Assembly (NCBI RefSeq): GCF_016587435.1
Contig: NZ_BNJJ01000016.1
Coordinates: forward strand, 1 to 64,000
Reading direction: 5' to 3'
From: Dictyobacter formicarum
GTDB lineage: Bacteria > Chloroflexota > Ktedonobacteria > Ktedonobacterales > Ktedonobacteraceae
Length of the DNA stretch: 64,000 nucleotides
In this document: one piece after another, positions 34,878 through 46,203 of the stretch
Position numbering within the stretch: the stretch's first letter is position 1
Layout: each line of letters begins with the position of its first letter
Notes under the pieces: generated by a model
Told to the model about the DNA's origin: nothing
What the model saw: only the letters and a program-made list of their open reading frames with translations
Databases searched by the model: none
Program-made: the position numbers and the translations under genes

Positions 34878-36275
34878 GTGAGGTTAAATTTGGCAGTCAG
34901 TCTATCCGCCGATCGTATCCAGGCAACGAGGCCTACAACGGAAAAGCAAGCACCGAAAAAACACAACACCATCCAGGTTCTGGATGGCTTTCGTGCCATT
35001 GCGATTTTACTTGTTATCAGCTACCATATCGAGCAAAAAAATCCCAGCTTCATCCACAAATTTCTCCATCCCCAAATTGGGGCGCCCTGGACCTTTGGGA
35101 CTTCTGGAGTCAATCTTTTCTTCGTTCTCTCGGGTTTTCTTCTTTTCATGCCCTATGCTCGTGCACTTATATTTCAAGCCAAATGGCCTTCTATCCGCCA
35201 ATTCTACTTACGACGTGCGCTTCGTATCCTTCCTGCATACTATATTGCATTGGCCATCGATGTCGTTGTGTTTCAACCACAATATTTACAACCTGATCAC
35301 TGGAAACAGTTGTTTCTGTTCCTTATCTTATTCATGGATTCAACAACAACAACTTATCAACAACTCAATGGACCCTTTTGGACCCTGGCCGTCGAATGGC
35401 AATTTTACATGTTGCTTCCATTGGTTATGCTGGGATTCTTGTTTGTGCTCAAGCGATTGAAACCCACTCCTCGTTTGCGTCTTGGTGGTGTGCTTGGTCT
35501 GTGTTTCCTCCTCATTATCTATGGAATCGTCATGTGCTATATTGGTGGACTCTACGCTCATAAGCCCGGAGAAAACATTATCGCCACGATTGTTCTCGAT
35601 CTTCTCTATGGTACCAATGGTAAGTACTTTGAAAACTTTGCCATCGGTATGGCCATTAGTGGCTGCTATATCTATGCACAACAGATACAAAGTACCTTCT
35701 TTGACCAGTGGATGAAACGTCTCAGTCCACTCATACTTGGTGCAGGTTGCCTCATCCTGTATTTTGCCGCTGTATGGACCTTTCGCATCGCCAATTTATC
35801 AAAAGGTGGTGCATTTTTTCTGCGCCTCGCACTATTAGATAATTTCTACAGTGTATGGGCTTCAACTGTGATTGCTCTGGGGTATGGATGCTGTATGTTT
35901 GCCCTGCTGTTTGGGCCAAAAATCTTGCGCTCCCCGCTGGAAATCTCGTTTTTGCGAAATTTGGCGTTGATCTCGTATGGGCTCTATATGTGGCATCTCC
36001 CTTTTATCATCTTTTTTCACGATCACATCCTACCAACCCTTGGGAACCTTGTAAATGAGCGATACAAATTGTATGCCACCTATTGGATCTGTATGTTCCT
36101 GGTAGCCTTTCCCATCGCTATCACGTCCTATATCTTTATCGAGAAACCCTGTATTGCTTTCAGTCATAAAAAGCGAATACAGGATAGAAAGGCACAATTA
36201 GAACAAATACCAACCACTCCTATGCTAACAGTACAGATGCAGGAGCAGAGTGCCTCGAGTCTACCATCTAACTGA
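34878..36275 (+). CDS. Acyltransferase family 3 membrane protein, second copy
   Basis: 465 residues, with the same motif series as the gene at 30230: LDGFRAIAILLVISYHIE (His), FFVLSGFLLFMPYARAL, RRALRILPAYY, GPFWTLAVEWQFY, ISYGLYMWHLPFI and FIEKPC, and about ten membrane helices. It is an OafA-like transferase with unknown acceptor and a polar C-terminal tail. By eye its coding sequence is AT-richer, with more CAA, AAA and TTT codons than its neighbours, which may point to separate acquisition rather than simple local duplication. The start is uncertain: GTG 34878, or TTG 34890 with GTGAGG in front. It stands alone after the hairpin cluster. Confidence 0.88.
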   Translation: MRLNLAVSLSADRIQATRPTTEKQAPKKHNTIQVLDGFRAIAILLVISYHIEQKNPSFIHKFLHPQIGAPWTFGTSGVNLFFVLSGFLLFMPYARALIFQAKWPSIRQFYLRRALRILPAYYIALAIDVVVFQPQYLQPDHWKQLFLFLILFMDSTTTTYQQLNGPFWTLAVEWQFYMLLPLVMLGFLFVLKRLKPTPRLRLGGVLGLCFLLIIYGIVMCYIGGLYAHKPGENIIATIVLDLLYGTNGKYFENFAIGMAISGCYIYAQQIQSTFFDQWMKRLSPLILGAGCLILYFAAVWTFRIANLSKGGAFFLRLALLDNFYSVWASTVIALGYGCCMFALLFGPKILRSPLEISFLRNLALISYGLYMWHLPFIIFFHDHILPTLGNLVNERYKLYATYWICMFLVAFPIAITSYIFIEKPCIAFSHKKRIQDRKAQLEQIPTTPMLTVQMQEQSASSLPSN

Positions 36276-36520
36276 TGGATAGAAGAATCTGTATTGATGT
36301 GACTATCCTATAGCGCTACATCTTATGCGAATGAGATATGGGCGTTAGCAATGATATAACTCTCGTATCCTGCTCTCTATTTCCTCACGTTCCAGAGAGG
36401 AAGAGGAGCTTGATTGAGCTTAAAATTTCTGGATGATTGCTGCACTCGTGCTTGGGCCTAAAATTTGTGCAAATTTGCCGATATGTGTACTTTGCACACA
36501 CGATTGTAATGTTTGTGCCC
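36276..36520. other. Spacer before the methionine operon promoter
   Basis: No gene or hairpin with a clear role. It ends at the TTGACA box of the metX promoter. Confidence 0.5.
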
Positions 36521-36550
36521 TTGACAGCGTTTGTCTGGCTTGGGTATACT
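36521..36550 (+). promoter_or_regulatory. Promoter of the methionine operon
   Basis: TTGACA at 36521-36526, 18-bp spacer, TATACT at 36545-36550. The start would fall near 36557, about 75 nt before the SAM-I aptamer. Confidence 0.8.
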
Positions 36551-36629
36551 ACTCAATAACGTTAAGATACAAATCTCAAACCGAAGCAATAACAAAAGAA
36601 CATACTATAACTGAATAATGCAGTGATAA

Positions 36630-36793
36630 CTGCTCTCATCAAGAGAGGTGGAGGGATACGGCCCTGTGAAGCCCGGCAACCCGTTTGCAATGCAGCAAGC
36701 AGGGTGCCAATTCCGGTGGAACGTGCATCGCATGTTTCGCAAGATGAGGGGAACAGCAATGTAGCGGCCCCCCCCGAGTGAGGGGCTTTTTTG
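36630..36793 (+). promoter_or_regulatory. SAM-I (S-box) riboswitch with terminator
   Basis: The aptamer (about 36630-36756) has the family's conserved blocks: AAGAGAGGTGGAGGGA, GAAGCCCGGCAACC and GGTGCCAATTCC, with P1 closed by CTCTCATC (5') and GATGAGGGG (3'). The expression platform is a GC stem ending in GAGGGGC plus TTTTTT (about 36766-36793). SAM binding should stabilise the terminator and stop transcription before the second leader element and metX. Confidence 0.96.
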
Positions 36794-36844
36794 TTACCTG
36801 TTTCCTGGAATCTGGTGTACCTTACAATTGAAAAGTAGAATTGC

Positions 36845-37160
36845 GTTGAAGAGGAAGAGTAAATGTGAATGGGCGGCTACAGAGAGTTGACGGAGATGAG
36901 ATGTCAGCGCCGTACCGGCATTGAATATGGCCTCTGAGTTGCAGGTTGAACCCTTTTGCGAGGTAGTAGATTGTGCCGTGAGCTACGTTATAGCTGTAGT
37001 GTTATATGTGCCATTGGCTGTTGGTATGTGGGAGGTTGGTAGTCAGGGTAGCTAGCAGGCAGGATAACACTCGTAAAGGTTGGCGCCGTGAGGTGTCAAT
37101 AGATCAGGGTGGTACCGCGAAGACGTTTACCCCTCGCCCCTGCAGGGTGAGGGTTTTTTT
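36845..37160 (+). promoter_or_regulatory. Methionine T-box leader with terminator, in tandem with SAM-I
   Basis: A T-box element. AGTA box at 36858-36861. The specifier region GAAT-ATG-G (ATG at 36927-36929) aligns with the glycine leader at 10484-10491 and is followed by the same CTCTGAGTTG-like strand. T-box AGGGTGGTACCGCG at 37106-37119. Terminator stem 37131-37139 with 37145-37153, then seven T. The antiterminator should form with uncharged tRNA-Met. The specifier codon matches the pathway of the genes below. Confidence 0.92.
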
Positions 37161-37188
37161 GTTCCTTTTTCCAGGAAGGGAGTATTGC

Positions 37189-39683
<2,495 letters not shown>

Positions 39684-39771
39684 GTAAATCTCGCTTCAGG
39701 GCTGGCTGCTGATTTCGGTATGCGAGGTGATGTGGTCTGTCCTGAAGTCGTGTTGTGAATGGTGGTTTGTT

Positions 39772-41253
39772 ATGGAACAATCTGTCTGTGTCTTAAAATT
39801 TGGTGGTACATCGGTCGGTAGCGGAGAGCGTATTCGTCGCGTCGCGTCCATTATTGCTGATACTCTGAATGATCCTACAACCCCGTTTCCCGTTGTCGTG
39901 GTCTCGGCTATGTCTGGTGTCACCGACCAGCTATTGCGTATTGCGCGTTTCGCTTGCTCTGGCGAGAGCGAGTCCTGTGACCAGGAACTGAGTGCGCTAC
40001 GCCAGAAGCATCTGGATGCTGCCAGCCATGTTACCCATGTGGGTGAGGAACACACGCGTTTGCTTGGTGAACTGGAGAGTGCGCTTGAGCAACTGGCCGA
40101 GGATGTGCAGATCTTGCGTAACGCCGCGGCTAATAATGATATGGTTCATCTGCGCACGGCAACGGTGGCCTCCTGGGGTGAGCGGCTTTCTATTTTACTG
40201 GTTGCGGCTGCTACACGTACGCGCGGAGTGCTTGCGGAACCAGTGCGGAAAGAGGTCATTATTACCAGCCATCCTCCACATGATCCGGCGCAGCCTTTCG
40301 GGGTGGTAGAAGGTGCCGATCCACTGGCTGAGGAGACGCGGGTCAATGCCCAGGCACTGATTCATCCGTTGGTGCAGAACGGCGTGGTGCCGATTGCCGC
40401 TGGTTTTATGGGGCGAACGATCACAGGCTTTGTCACGACCCTCGGACGCAATGGATCAGATTATTCAGCGTCGGTGATTGGCGCGGCCCTCGATTGCGTG
40501 GATATTTCGATTTACACAGACGTTGATGGCGTGTTGACGGCCGATCCTCGCCTGGTTGCCAACACCAGATTGTTGCCACAATTATCATATGCGGAGGCGG
40601 CTCGCCTCTCCTGGTTTGGTGCCAAAGTGCTGCACCCGCGTACCCTGATTCCCATTGCTCATCGTAACATACCAGTTCGGGTGCGCAACTCGTTTCGCCC
40701 ACATATCCGTGGCACGATCATTGGTCCCACCGGGCATACACCGAGTGGCGCAGGTGCGATCACCATCCGGCGCAACCTGGCCTTGATTACGGTGGAGAGC
40801 ACGGACCTCTTTGGCGCTCCTGAGAATGCTGGACAGGTCTTTGACCTGGCTGCTAAAGCAGGCGCGGCCCCGGCAGCCATTTGTTCTTCTTCTGGCCATC
40901 ATTTATCCTTTGTAGTAGATGAGAAGGCGGCTGACTCGGTTGTGGCATTATTGCATCATAATATGGATAACTCGCTCTGGCGTGTCTCACTGCGCCGTGG
41001 CCTGGCGGCCTGCGCCTGTATTGGTTCAGGTTTTACAAATGATCCGATGAGCTCGGCCCGCGCCATTACTGCCCTGGCCAGTGAGCGCATCCCGGTTATT
41101 TCGCAGGGGGCTTCCGAGCAGGGTATTACATTAATTGTAGAGAACCGTTCGAGTGAGCGGGCGCTGCGCTGTCTGCATCGGGATTTGATTGCGCCGGTGA
41201 TCCCGCTGGTGCGCCATCCAGCAACCGCCAAGGAGGCGCGCCGCCAGGCCTGA
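39772..41253 (+). CDS. Aspartate kinase
   Basis: Phosphorylates L-aspartate to aspartyl-4-phosphate, the first step of the Asp-family pathway (Met, Thr, Lys). 493 residues: KFGGTSVGSGERIRR at the N-terminus (nucleotide and substrate site), GFMGRTITGFVTTLGRNGSDYSAS, IYTDVDGVLTADPR and SWFGAKVLHPRTL. About 150 C-terminal residues carry two ACT domains for feedback control. The length and insertion near residues 60-130 resemble the long AKIII/monofunctional group. ATG 39772 is preferred to 39727 because KFGGTS then sits at its usual place. It lies 88 bp downstream of metY in the same operon. The effector amino acid cannot be read off. Confidence 0.94.
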   Translation: MEQSVCVLKFGGTSVGSGERIRRVASIIADTLNDPTTPFPVVVVSAMSGVTDQLLRIARFACSGESESCDQELSALRQKHLDAASHVTHVGEEHTRLLGELESALEQLAEDVQILRNAAANNDMVHLRTATVASWGERLSILLVAAATRTRGVLAEPVRKEVIITSHPPHDPAQPFGVVEGADPLAEETRVNAQALIHPLVQNGVVPIAAGFMGRTITGFVTTLGRNGSDYSASVIGAALDCVDISIYTDVDGVLTADPRLVANTRLLPQLSYAEAARLSWFGAKVLHPRTLIPIAHRNIPVRVRNSFRPHIRGTIIGPTGHTPSGAGAITIRRNLALITVESTDLFGAPENAGQVFDLAAKAGAAPAAICSSSGHHLSFVVDEKAADSVVALLHHNMDNSLWRVSLRRGLAACACIGSGFTNDPMSSARAITALASERIPVISQGASEQGITLIVENRSSERALRCLHRDLIAPVIPLVRHPATAKEARRQA

Positions 41254-41287
41254 TATACTTATTTCAGGCAGAATGTTAGGAACTGAG

Positions 41288-41323
41288 GGACGGGCTTTCG
41301 CATGTATGCAGCCCGTCCGTTTT
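41288..41323 (+). terminator. Intra-operonic terminator-like hairpin
   Basis: Perfect 9-bp stem GGACGGGCT (41288-41296 with 41310-41318) followed by GTTTT, between the aspartate kinase and asd. It may reduce downstream expression or protect the upstream mRNA. Confidence 0.6.
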
Positions 41324-41350
41324 CATAAGAGTCAGTGGAAGAACGAATAT

Positions 41351-42421
41351 ATGGAAACATCGCACAAGAAGATTCCAGTGGGCGTGCTGGGGGCGACCGG
41401 TATGGTTGGCCAGCGCTTTATCGAATTATTGCAGGAGCATCCCTGGTTTGAATTGGTGGCTCTGGCGGCTTCGGATAAGCACAATGGGCTCCCTTATGCT
41501 GAGGTGACTGGCTGGCGTTTGTCTGGTAGCGATATGCCTGCTGCGGCGGCGAACCTACCAGTGGTGTCTTGCCGCCCTGATGCTATGCCCGGCGTCAAAG
41601 TGGTATTTTCGGCTTTGCCTGGAGAGATCGCGGGCGAGATTGAAATTGATTTTGCCCGGGCCGGTGTGGCCGTCTTCAGCAACGCCAAGAATCATCGTAT
41701 GGGGGCTGATGTGCCCTTATTGATACCCGAGGTCAATGCGGGACATATCGCTGCTATTCCTCATCAGCAGAAGCAGCGTGGCTGGTCAGGGTTTATTGTA
41801 ACGAATGCCAACTGCTCTTCAACGCCGCTGGTGATGGCGCTCAAACCACTACAGCAGGCCTTTGGTGTTAGTAAGGTGCTGGTTACTACCATGCAGGCGA
41901 TCTCTGGCGCCGGTTATCCTGGCTTACCTTCTTATGACATCCTGGATAACGCTATTCCATATATTGGAGGCGAAGAAGAGAAGGTGGAAAGCGAGACGCT
42001 GAAGATGCTGGGCGAATGGCAGGAGGGGCGTGGCTTCGTAGATGCGCCGCTGGTCGTGAGCGCCCACTGCAACCGTGTAGCTACGCGTGAGGGACATCTA
42101 GAGTGCGCCAGCATCCAACTGGAGCGTCCGGCCAGTCCTGAGGAGATTATCGCGGCCTGGGAGAATTATGTACCGGAGTCGCAAGCTGCCCGCTTACCCA
42201 GTGCGCCCGAACGGGCACTGGTCTATCGCCGTGAAATCGATCGCCCGCAGACCCTGCGCGATCGTGACGCTGGCAATGGCATGACCGTTACCCTGGGCCG
42301 TCTGCGCCCCTGTCCGCTTTTTAGCTATAAGTTCGTGATGCTCGGTCACAACACCATCCGTGGCGCGGCCGGTGGCTCTGTGCTAAATGCTGAATGGTGT
42401 GTGAGCAAAGGTTTGCTCTAA
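41351..42421 (+). CDS. asd: Aspartate-semialdehyde dehydrogenase
   Basis: Reduces aspartyl phosphate to aspartate semialdehyde with NADPH. 356 residues of the archaeal/fungal-like ASADH branch. The N-terminal GVLGATGMVGQRF is the NADP loop, Cys155 in TNANCSSTPL is the catalytic nucleophile, and SAHCNRVATREGHLE carries the conserved His. ATG 41351 is at the usual distance before the Rossmann loop, whereas the upstream in-frame start at 41273 overlaps the hairpin. Last gene of the methionine operon. Homoserine dehydrogenase, the next step, is not in the window. A 20-21-bp hairpin follows five bases after the stop. Confidence 0.94.
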   Translation: METSHKKIPVGVLGATGMVGQRFIELLQEHPWFELVALAASDKHNGLPYAEVTGWRLSGSDMPAAAANLPVVSCRPDAMPGVKVVFSALPGEIAGEIEIDFARAGVAVFSNAKNHRMGADVPLLIPEVNAGHIAAIPHQQKQRGWSGFIVTNANCSSTPLVMALKPLQQAFGVSKVLVTTMQAISGAGYPGLPSYDILDNAIPYIGGEEEKVESETLKMLGEWQEGRGFVDAPLVVSAHCNRVATREGHLECASIQLERPASPEEIIAAWENYVPESQAARLPSAPERALVYRREIDRPQTLRDRDAGNGMTVTLGRLRPCPLFSYKFVMLGHNTIRGAAGGSVLNAEWCVSKGLL

Positions 42422-42426
42422 TTTAT

Positions 42427-42471
42427 GTTGTTTTGCAAGCCATGCGTATAGCGCATGGCTTGCAAAACAAC
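42427..42471. terminator. Bidirectional terminator-like hairpin (possible H6)
   Basis: Perfect 20-bp stem 42427-42446 with 42452-42471, extended by a T-G pair at the tip, loop ATA. The apex-aligned pattern TTGCA-4 nt-AT-GCG is like family H. It lies between the convergent asd and DUF2207 genes. Confidence 0.8.
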
Positions 42472-42483
42472 AACCATATTGAT

Positions 42484-44293
42484 TTAGCCAGCACCGCTGG
42501 AGCCGCCACCGGCCGCTCCGGCGCCGCCGCCAAAGCTGCCGCCGCCAAAATTGCCAGAGCTGCCCCCTCCATAATTAGCGGGCTGGTACGAATGTGTATT
42601 TGTAATCACCATTATGCCTGCCATGTGATGATTATAGCTATCGTTGTCATAGCTATCGCTATCTATATTATTGGTTGCAGGTTGATTGAAGCCCAGGAAC
42701 CATGGGGGAGGGAAGTAATCCCTAGTTGCTGAAATTTCCGTATCCAGCTATTTCCCCAGCCGAAACTGGTGGCGTAGGGCAGATAGCGCGTAAAGATGTC
42801 TTGCTTCTGCTGCATCGCGCTGTTTTTTATGCTATTGTTCCGCTGCAGGCTGTGCAGGTAAGAGTTGAATGAACGGCACTGTGCTACGGCTTGTAGACCT
42901 TGGGGTGAGAAGTAGCGTAGCGATCTGCGTATCCCCAGGCAGATGATGGCCGCCAGGATAAATCCCAATGGAATCAGACCCAGGGCCACATATACAGATT
43001 GGCCGCTACAATTAAGCCGGCGATGGTACCGAACAGGCCAATGGCGAAGAAAACCAGGCTGAGCCGGCCCAGTCCTTTGTGCGCGGGGCTATAGGTGGGC
43101 TCTACAAAGCCTCGCTGCTGGTACTCTTCCCGTATCGGCGCATCAAATTTGCCTGCCTGTGCCTGGTAGCGGCTATACACCTTTGAAAAAGGTATGGGCT
43201 CTACACCATTGGGCTGCTCTCCAAACAGGCAGCTAATCAAAACGCTTTCATAAGCCGAGAGCTGATCGGGAAGTGATTGTAGCTGCACACTGAAATCGGC
43301 TGGCGTCCTGGTTGCGTGGCCTGTTGCCTGCTCATTTTCTAGGATAGTGACAGCACCACGATTGGCCAAATCAAACAGGGATCCCAATGCCTGATTAAAA
43401 CTCACCTTGCCACGATCAGGCGAGTTTACCAGCGCCCCCGCCACAGCCGGTGATAGATCAGCGGGTGGAGCATTGACGCTACCTGCTCGAACTGCTGGTG
43501 TAACTACTTTTGGTTGACTCTTGCGTTTATAGAATAGCATGCCTAGTACACTCAGGATTGTGATGCCAAGCGCACCAAGCAGGCCAGGTGCTAAAAATGT
43601 CTGGATCTCCTGTTGGTTGATTTGCCATTGTGGCGCAGTTTTAATCAAGCTGCCAGGCTGGAACTGCATCCCCACCTCTATCGGAGTACTGGCGGTCAAA
43701 TTGTTAGCATGGTAGATGACGCCGCCAGGCGCAAATGGAATGGTAATGGTTGCAGGCCCCTGAACGACGGCTGGTGAGCCGATCAGGTGCGCATAAGTGG
43801 GATAATTGACCATCACTGTAGCTTTTTGGATAGTGTAGCTGTAATCGGTTGGCAGCGCATTCCAATCGAGCAAATTGGCCTTTGGGGTTTGTTGAATAGC
43901 TCCCCGGACGTGATATGTCAGCAGGAAGGTATGGGTCGCATCACTTTGTGGTTGAAAATGCCAGGTCACTTTGAGAGGATTGCCCGTTCCTATTTCATAG
44001 CTGCCTGCCGTTGTGCCTTGGTCCATAGCCTTGCCATCAATGCTGGCACCAACTACTGAGATGTTGTCTGTCCTATCGGTTGGAATTTCGCGATAGACAA
44101 AGCTGAAGGGGCCTCCTACAAAGCGGAAGGTTACGGCTTCAGTGATAAAAAGATCGCCATTATTTTGTATATTAATCGTGACATTAAAGTTATCTGCGGA
44201 GTATGTTTTGTCTCCTGCCGCCAGTGCTGGCGGCGCCAGTGTAGCGAGGAATAGCAAGACTAATGGAATTACTACACAGAGCCTGCGGATCAT
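42484..44293 (-). pseudogene. DUF2207 membrane protein gene with two frameshifts
   Basis: The N-terminal 440 codons (44293-42974) give a signal peptide (MIRRLCVVIPLVLLFLATLA), the DUF2207 outer domain and two membrane helices, then stop after WPWV. A second frame (42989-42663) continues the helix (VALGLIPLGF) and has the family's cytoplasmic stretch YLPYATSFGWGNSWIRKF, then ends. A third frame carries the expected aromatic/proline segment (DYFPPPWF) and a Gly/Ser-rich tail to a stop at 42484. Each junction needs one missing base, the second inside a G-run. It is either a decaying gene or has sequencing errors. ATG 44293 has AAGGAG. DUF2207 proteins are membrane proteins of unknown role. Confidence 0.85.
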
Positions 44294-44444
44294 GTGACAA
44301 CTCCTTATCTGATAGTGCATATATACATAAAAGTTCAATCATAAAAGTTCAACAGCGATATGTTTTTGCGTAAAAATAGTGCCGCATTAAAAATAGTGCC
44401 GTATAGTACGACGCTATAAATGGTCGTGATTCAAATATAAAGAG

Positions 44445-44501
44445 GCGCCAGAGAAAAGCCAGCCCGGCATCAATGATACCGGGCTGGCTTTTCTCTGGCG
44501 C
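44445..44501. terminator. Strong bidirectional terminator
   Basis: Perfect 23-bp inverted repeat (44445-44467 with 44479-44501, starting GCGCCAGAGAAAAGCC) and an 11-nt loop, 15 bp after the sedolisin stop. The inner AAAA and TTTT blocks give weak pairs in the stem middle. It lies between the sedolisin gene and the start of the DUF2207 gene on the same strand. Confidence 0.85.
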
Positions 44502-44516
44502 AAATGCGACCTGGGT

Positions 44517-45815
44517 TTATGGGATCTCTTTGATCAGGGCTGGTACCAGGTATTCTGCGTTGGGCGTGCCCAGGCCAGTAACAGCATCCCAACCCGTTAC
44601 GGCCGGATAGCCTTTGACTTTAGCGGACAGGTTATCGTTATTGCCCTGGGTGATATCGCGAAAGGCCTGCTGATAGTTGCCTGAGGTCGCGATCTTATAG
44701 AGGGCCGGATTAATAAAGCCAAGCGGCCGGCCAGCCATCTGATTGGCCAGGGCCATAACCGCGCTCCATACTGGCGAACTGGCACTGGTGCCACCAGCTT
44801 GCGTCCAATTGCCGTTGATATAAACAGCCATACCGGTGAAAGGATCGGCTACCGCTGAGACGTCGGGCACGCCGCGTCGATTTTTAAATTGTTCCTGGGT
44901 CGCCGGAGGTAACAGTTTCTGGAAGTCAGGCATGCTAAAGAACCGGCTGAAGCCGCCGCCACTGCCTGTCCAGGCCACCTCTTTGAATGTACCATGATCA
45001 TTGACTAAATTAGTTCCTCCTACGCTGGTAACCCAGGGAGAAGAGGCCGCAAAACTGGTCGTAGGTACATTCGCGATCTTGGTTGCCTGGAGATCTGCAT
45101 AGTCGGTCGCTCCATTATCACCAGAAGAAGAGAAATAGGTCATACCCTGCTGCGTTGTTCCTTTCTCCAGTAGCTGATCCCAGGCTTTGAGCTCGGCTTG
45201 TCCTTTCGCATCCTGAAAGGTTAGTTCTGAGGCACCCCAGCTATGCGAGACAATGTTGCCTAGCTTGTGATCGATGGCGTACTGTTCCAGCTGGCGAAAT
45301 TCTGGGAGTCCAATGGTACCCTCAATTTCAGCTACGGGGCTGACCAGGAGCACTATGTGGGCGTCAGGAGCCAGAGCATGGATAATTTGTACATCCAGAG
45401 TGGTTTCGCTAGCCCAACCAGATTTGTCATGGTGGGGATCATATTCTGGAACATGGAGCGGGGCGATAACCTGTAGATTGACGGGGGGCAGGTTAAAGGT
45501 TTGATCAAATACTTTCATATCTTGTTGAATGGTGGGGCTGCCAAAGGAGACGATATCAATTACCGTTTGCCCCTTGCCAGTATAGCCCTTCTCATATAAC
45601 GATTGGATACCATAGGCCTTGCGCATCGCATTGGGTGTCAGGCAGGTCGGTAATTGTTTGATGCTGGCCGGACAGGCGTCATCCGAAGCATTGCTTGTTG
45701 CTACTGTGGAAGTAGATTGTACTCCGTCCCCTAATACTGATTGGGGACTACAGGCTGCCAGCAGCAGGATCATTGAGAACAAAGAGAACAAAAGACGCAG
45801 GGTGGTGCGTTTCAT
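44517..45815 (-). CDS. S53 (sedolisin-type) serine peptidase lipoprotein
   Basis: A secreted, lipid-anchored peptidase. Signal peptide with lipobox LLAAC (Cys22) on a start ATG 45815 preceded by TAGGAGC. The upstream in-frame ATG at 45992 is rejected. Sedolisin residues are in place: Glu137 and Asp141 in SETTLDVQ, oxyanion-hole Asp233 in SGDNG and the nucleophile Ser344 in GGTSASSP. A PDVSAVADP segment and a terminal Asp-rich calcium region (residues about 385-425) also fit. The N-terminal pro-domain of classical sedolisins is absent, because only about 40 residues separate the lipobox from the core, so autoproteolytic activation may differ. Sedolisins often work at acidic pH. Confidence 0.9.
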   Translation of the reverse strand: MKRTTLRLLFSLFSMILLLAACSPQSVLGDGVQSTSTVATSNASDDACPASIKQLPTCLTPNAMRKAYGIQSLYEKGYTGKGQTVIDIVSFGSPTIQQDMKVFDQTFNLPPVNLQVIAPLHVPEYDPHHDKSGWASETTLDVQIIHALAPDAHIVLLVSPVAEIEGTIGLPEFRQLEQYAIDHKLGNIVSHSWGASELTFQDAKGQAELKAWDQLLEKGTTQQGMTYFSSSGDNGATDYADLQATKIANVPTTSFAASSPWVTSVGGTNLVNDHGTFKEVAWTGSGGGFSRFFSMPDFQKLLPPATQEQFKNRRGVPDVSAVADPFTGMAVYINGNWTQAGGTSASSPVWSAVMALANQMAGRPLGFINPALYKIATSGNYQQAFRDITQGNNDNLSAKVKGYPAVTGWDAVTGLGTPNAEYLVPALIKEIP

Positions 45816-46203
45816 CTTAGCTCCTACTTGTACTATGTTGTGTGAATGGCTAGGTCCGTTACGATTCTTACTATATCCTATCATGAATGATGTTTTTTTG
45901 ACAGCAAACAGGTATCGTAGAAGAAGAGAATAATATGTATTTAGTGTAAAAGATGCCTGATTTTGAAATATAGAATGATCATCATAGAACAAATCATGCT
46001 AAAGAATGGAAAGCTATGTTGTGATATATAAAATTATACATCTGCTTTTAGTAATTACTGATGTAGGAGTATTTTCCTATGGAACGAGAAGGCATTTTGT
46101 CTTTTGACATTGTATGGGTACAGTTATGATTATAAGTTGAGTACGTCTGGGGTTGGGTCGTATTGTAGTAGTGCAGCTCAGCTGAATTATGAAGGTATTA
46201 CGT
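45816..46203. other. Divergent intergenic region before the CHAP cluster
   Basis: 388 bp with no supported gene. TTGACA motifs occur at 45898 and 46104 on the plus strand, but spacing to a -10 box is not ideal (15 bp to TATGAT for the second). Probably holds promoters for the sedolisin (minus) and CHAP1 (plus). Confidence 0.45.

Noticed and set aside
37006..37188. Longer N-terminus for metX
   Set aside because: The added frame runs through the T-box and its terminator. ATG 37189 has a good ribosome site and gives the normal protein length.
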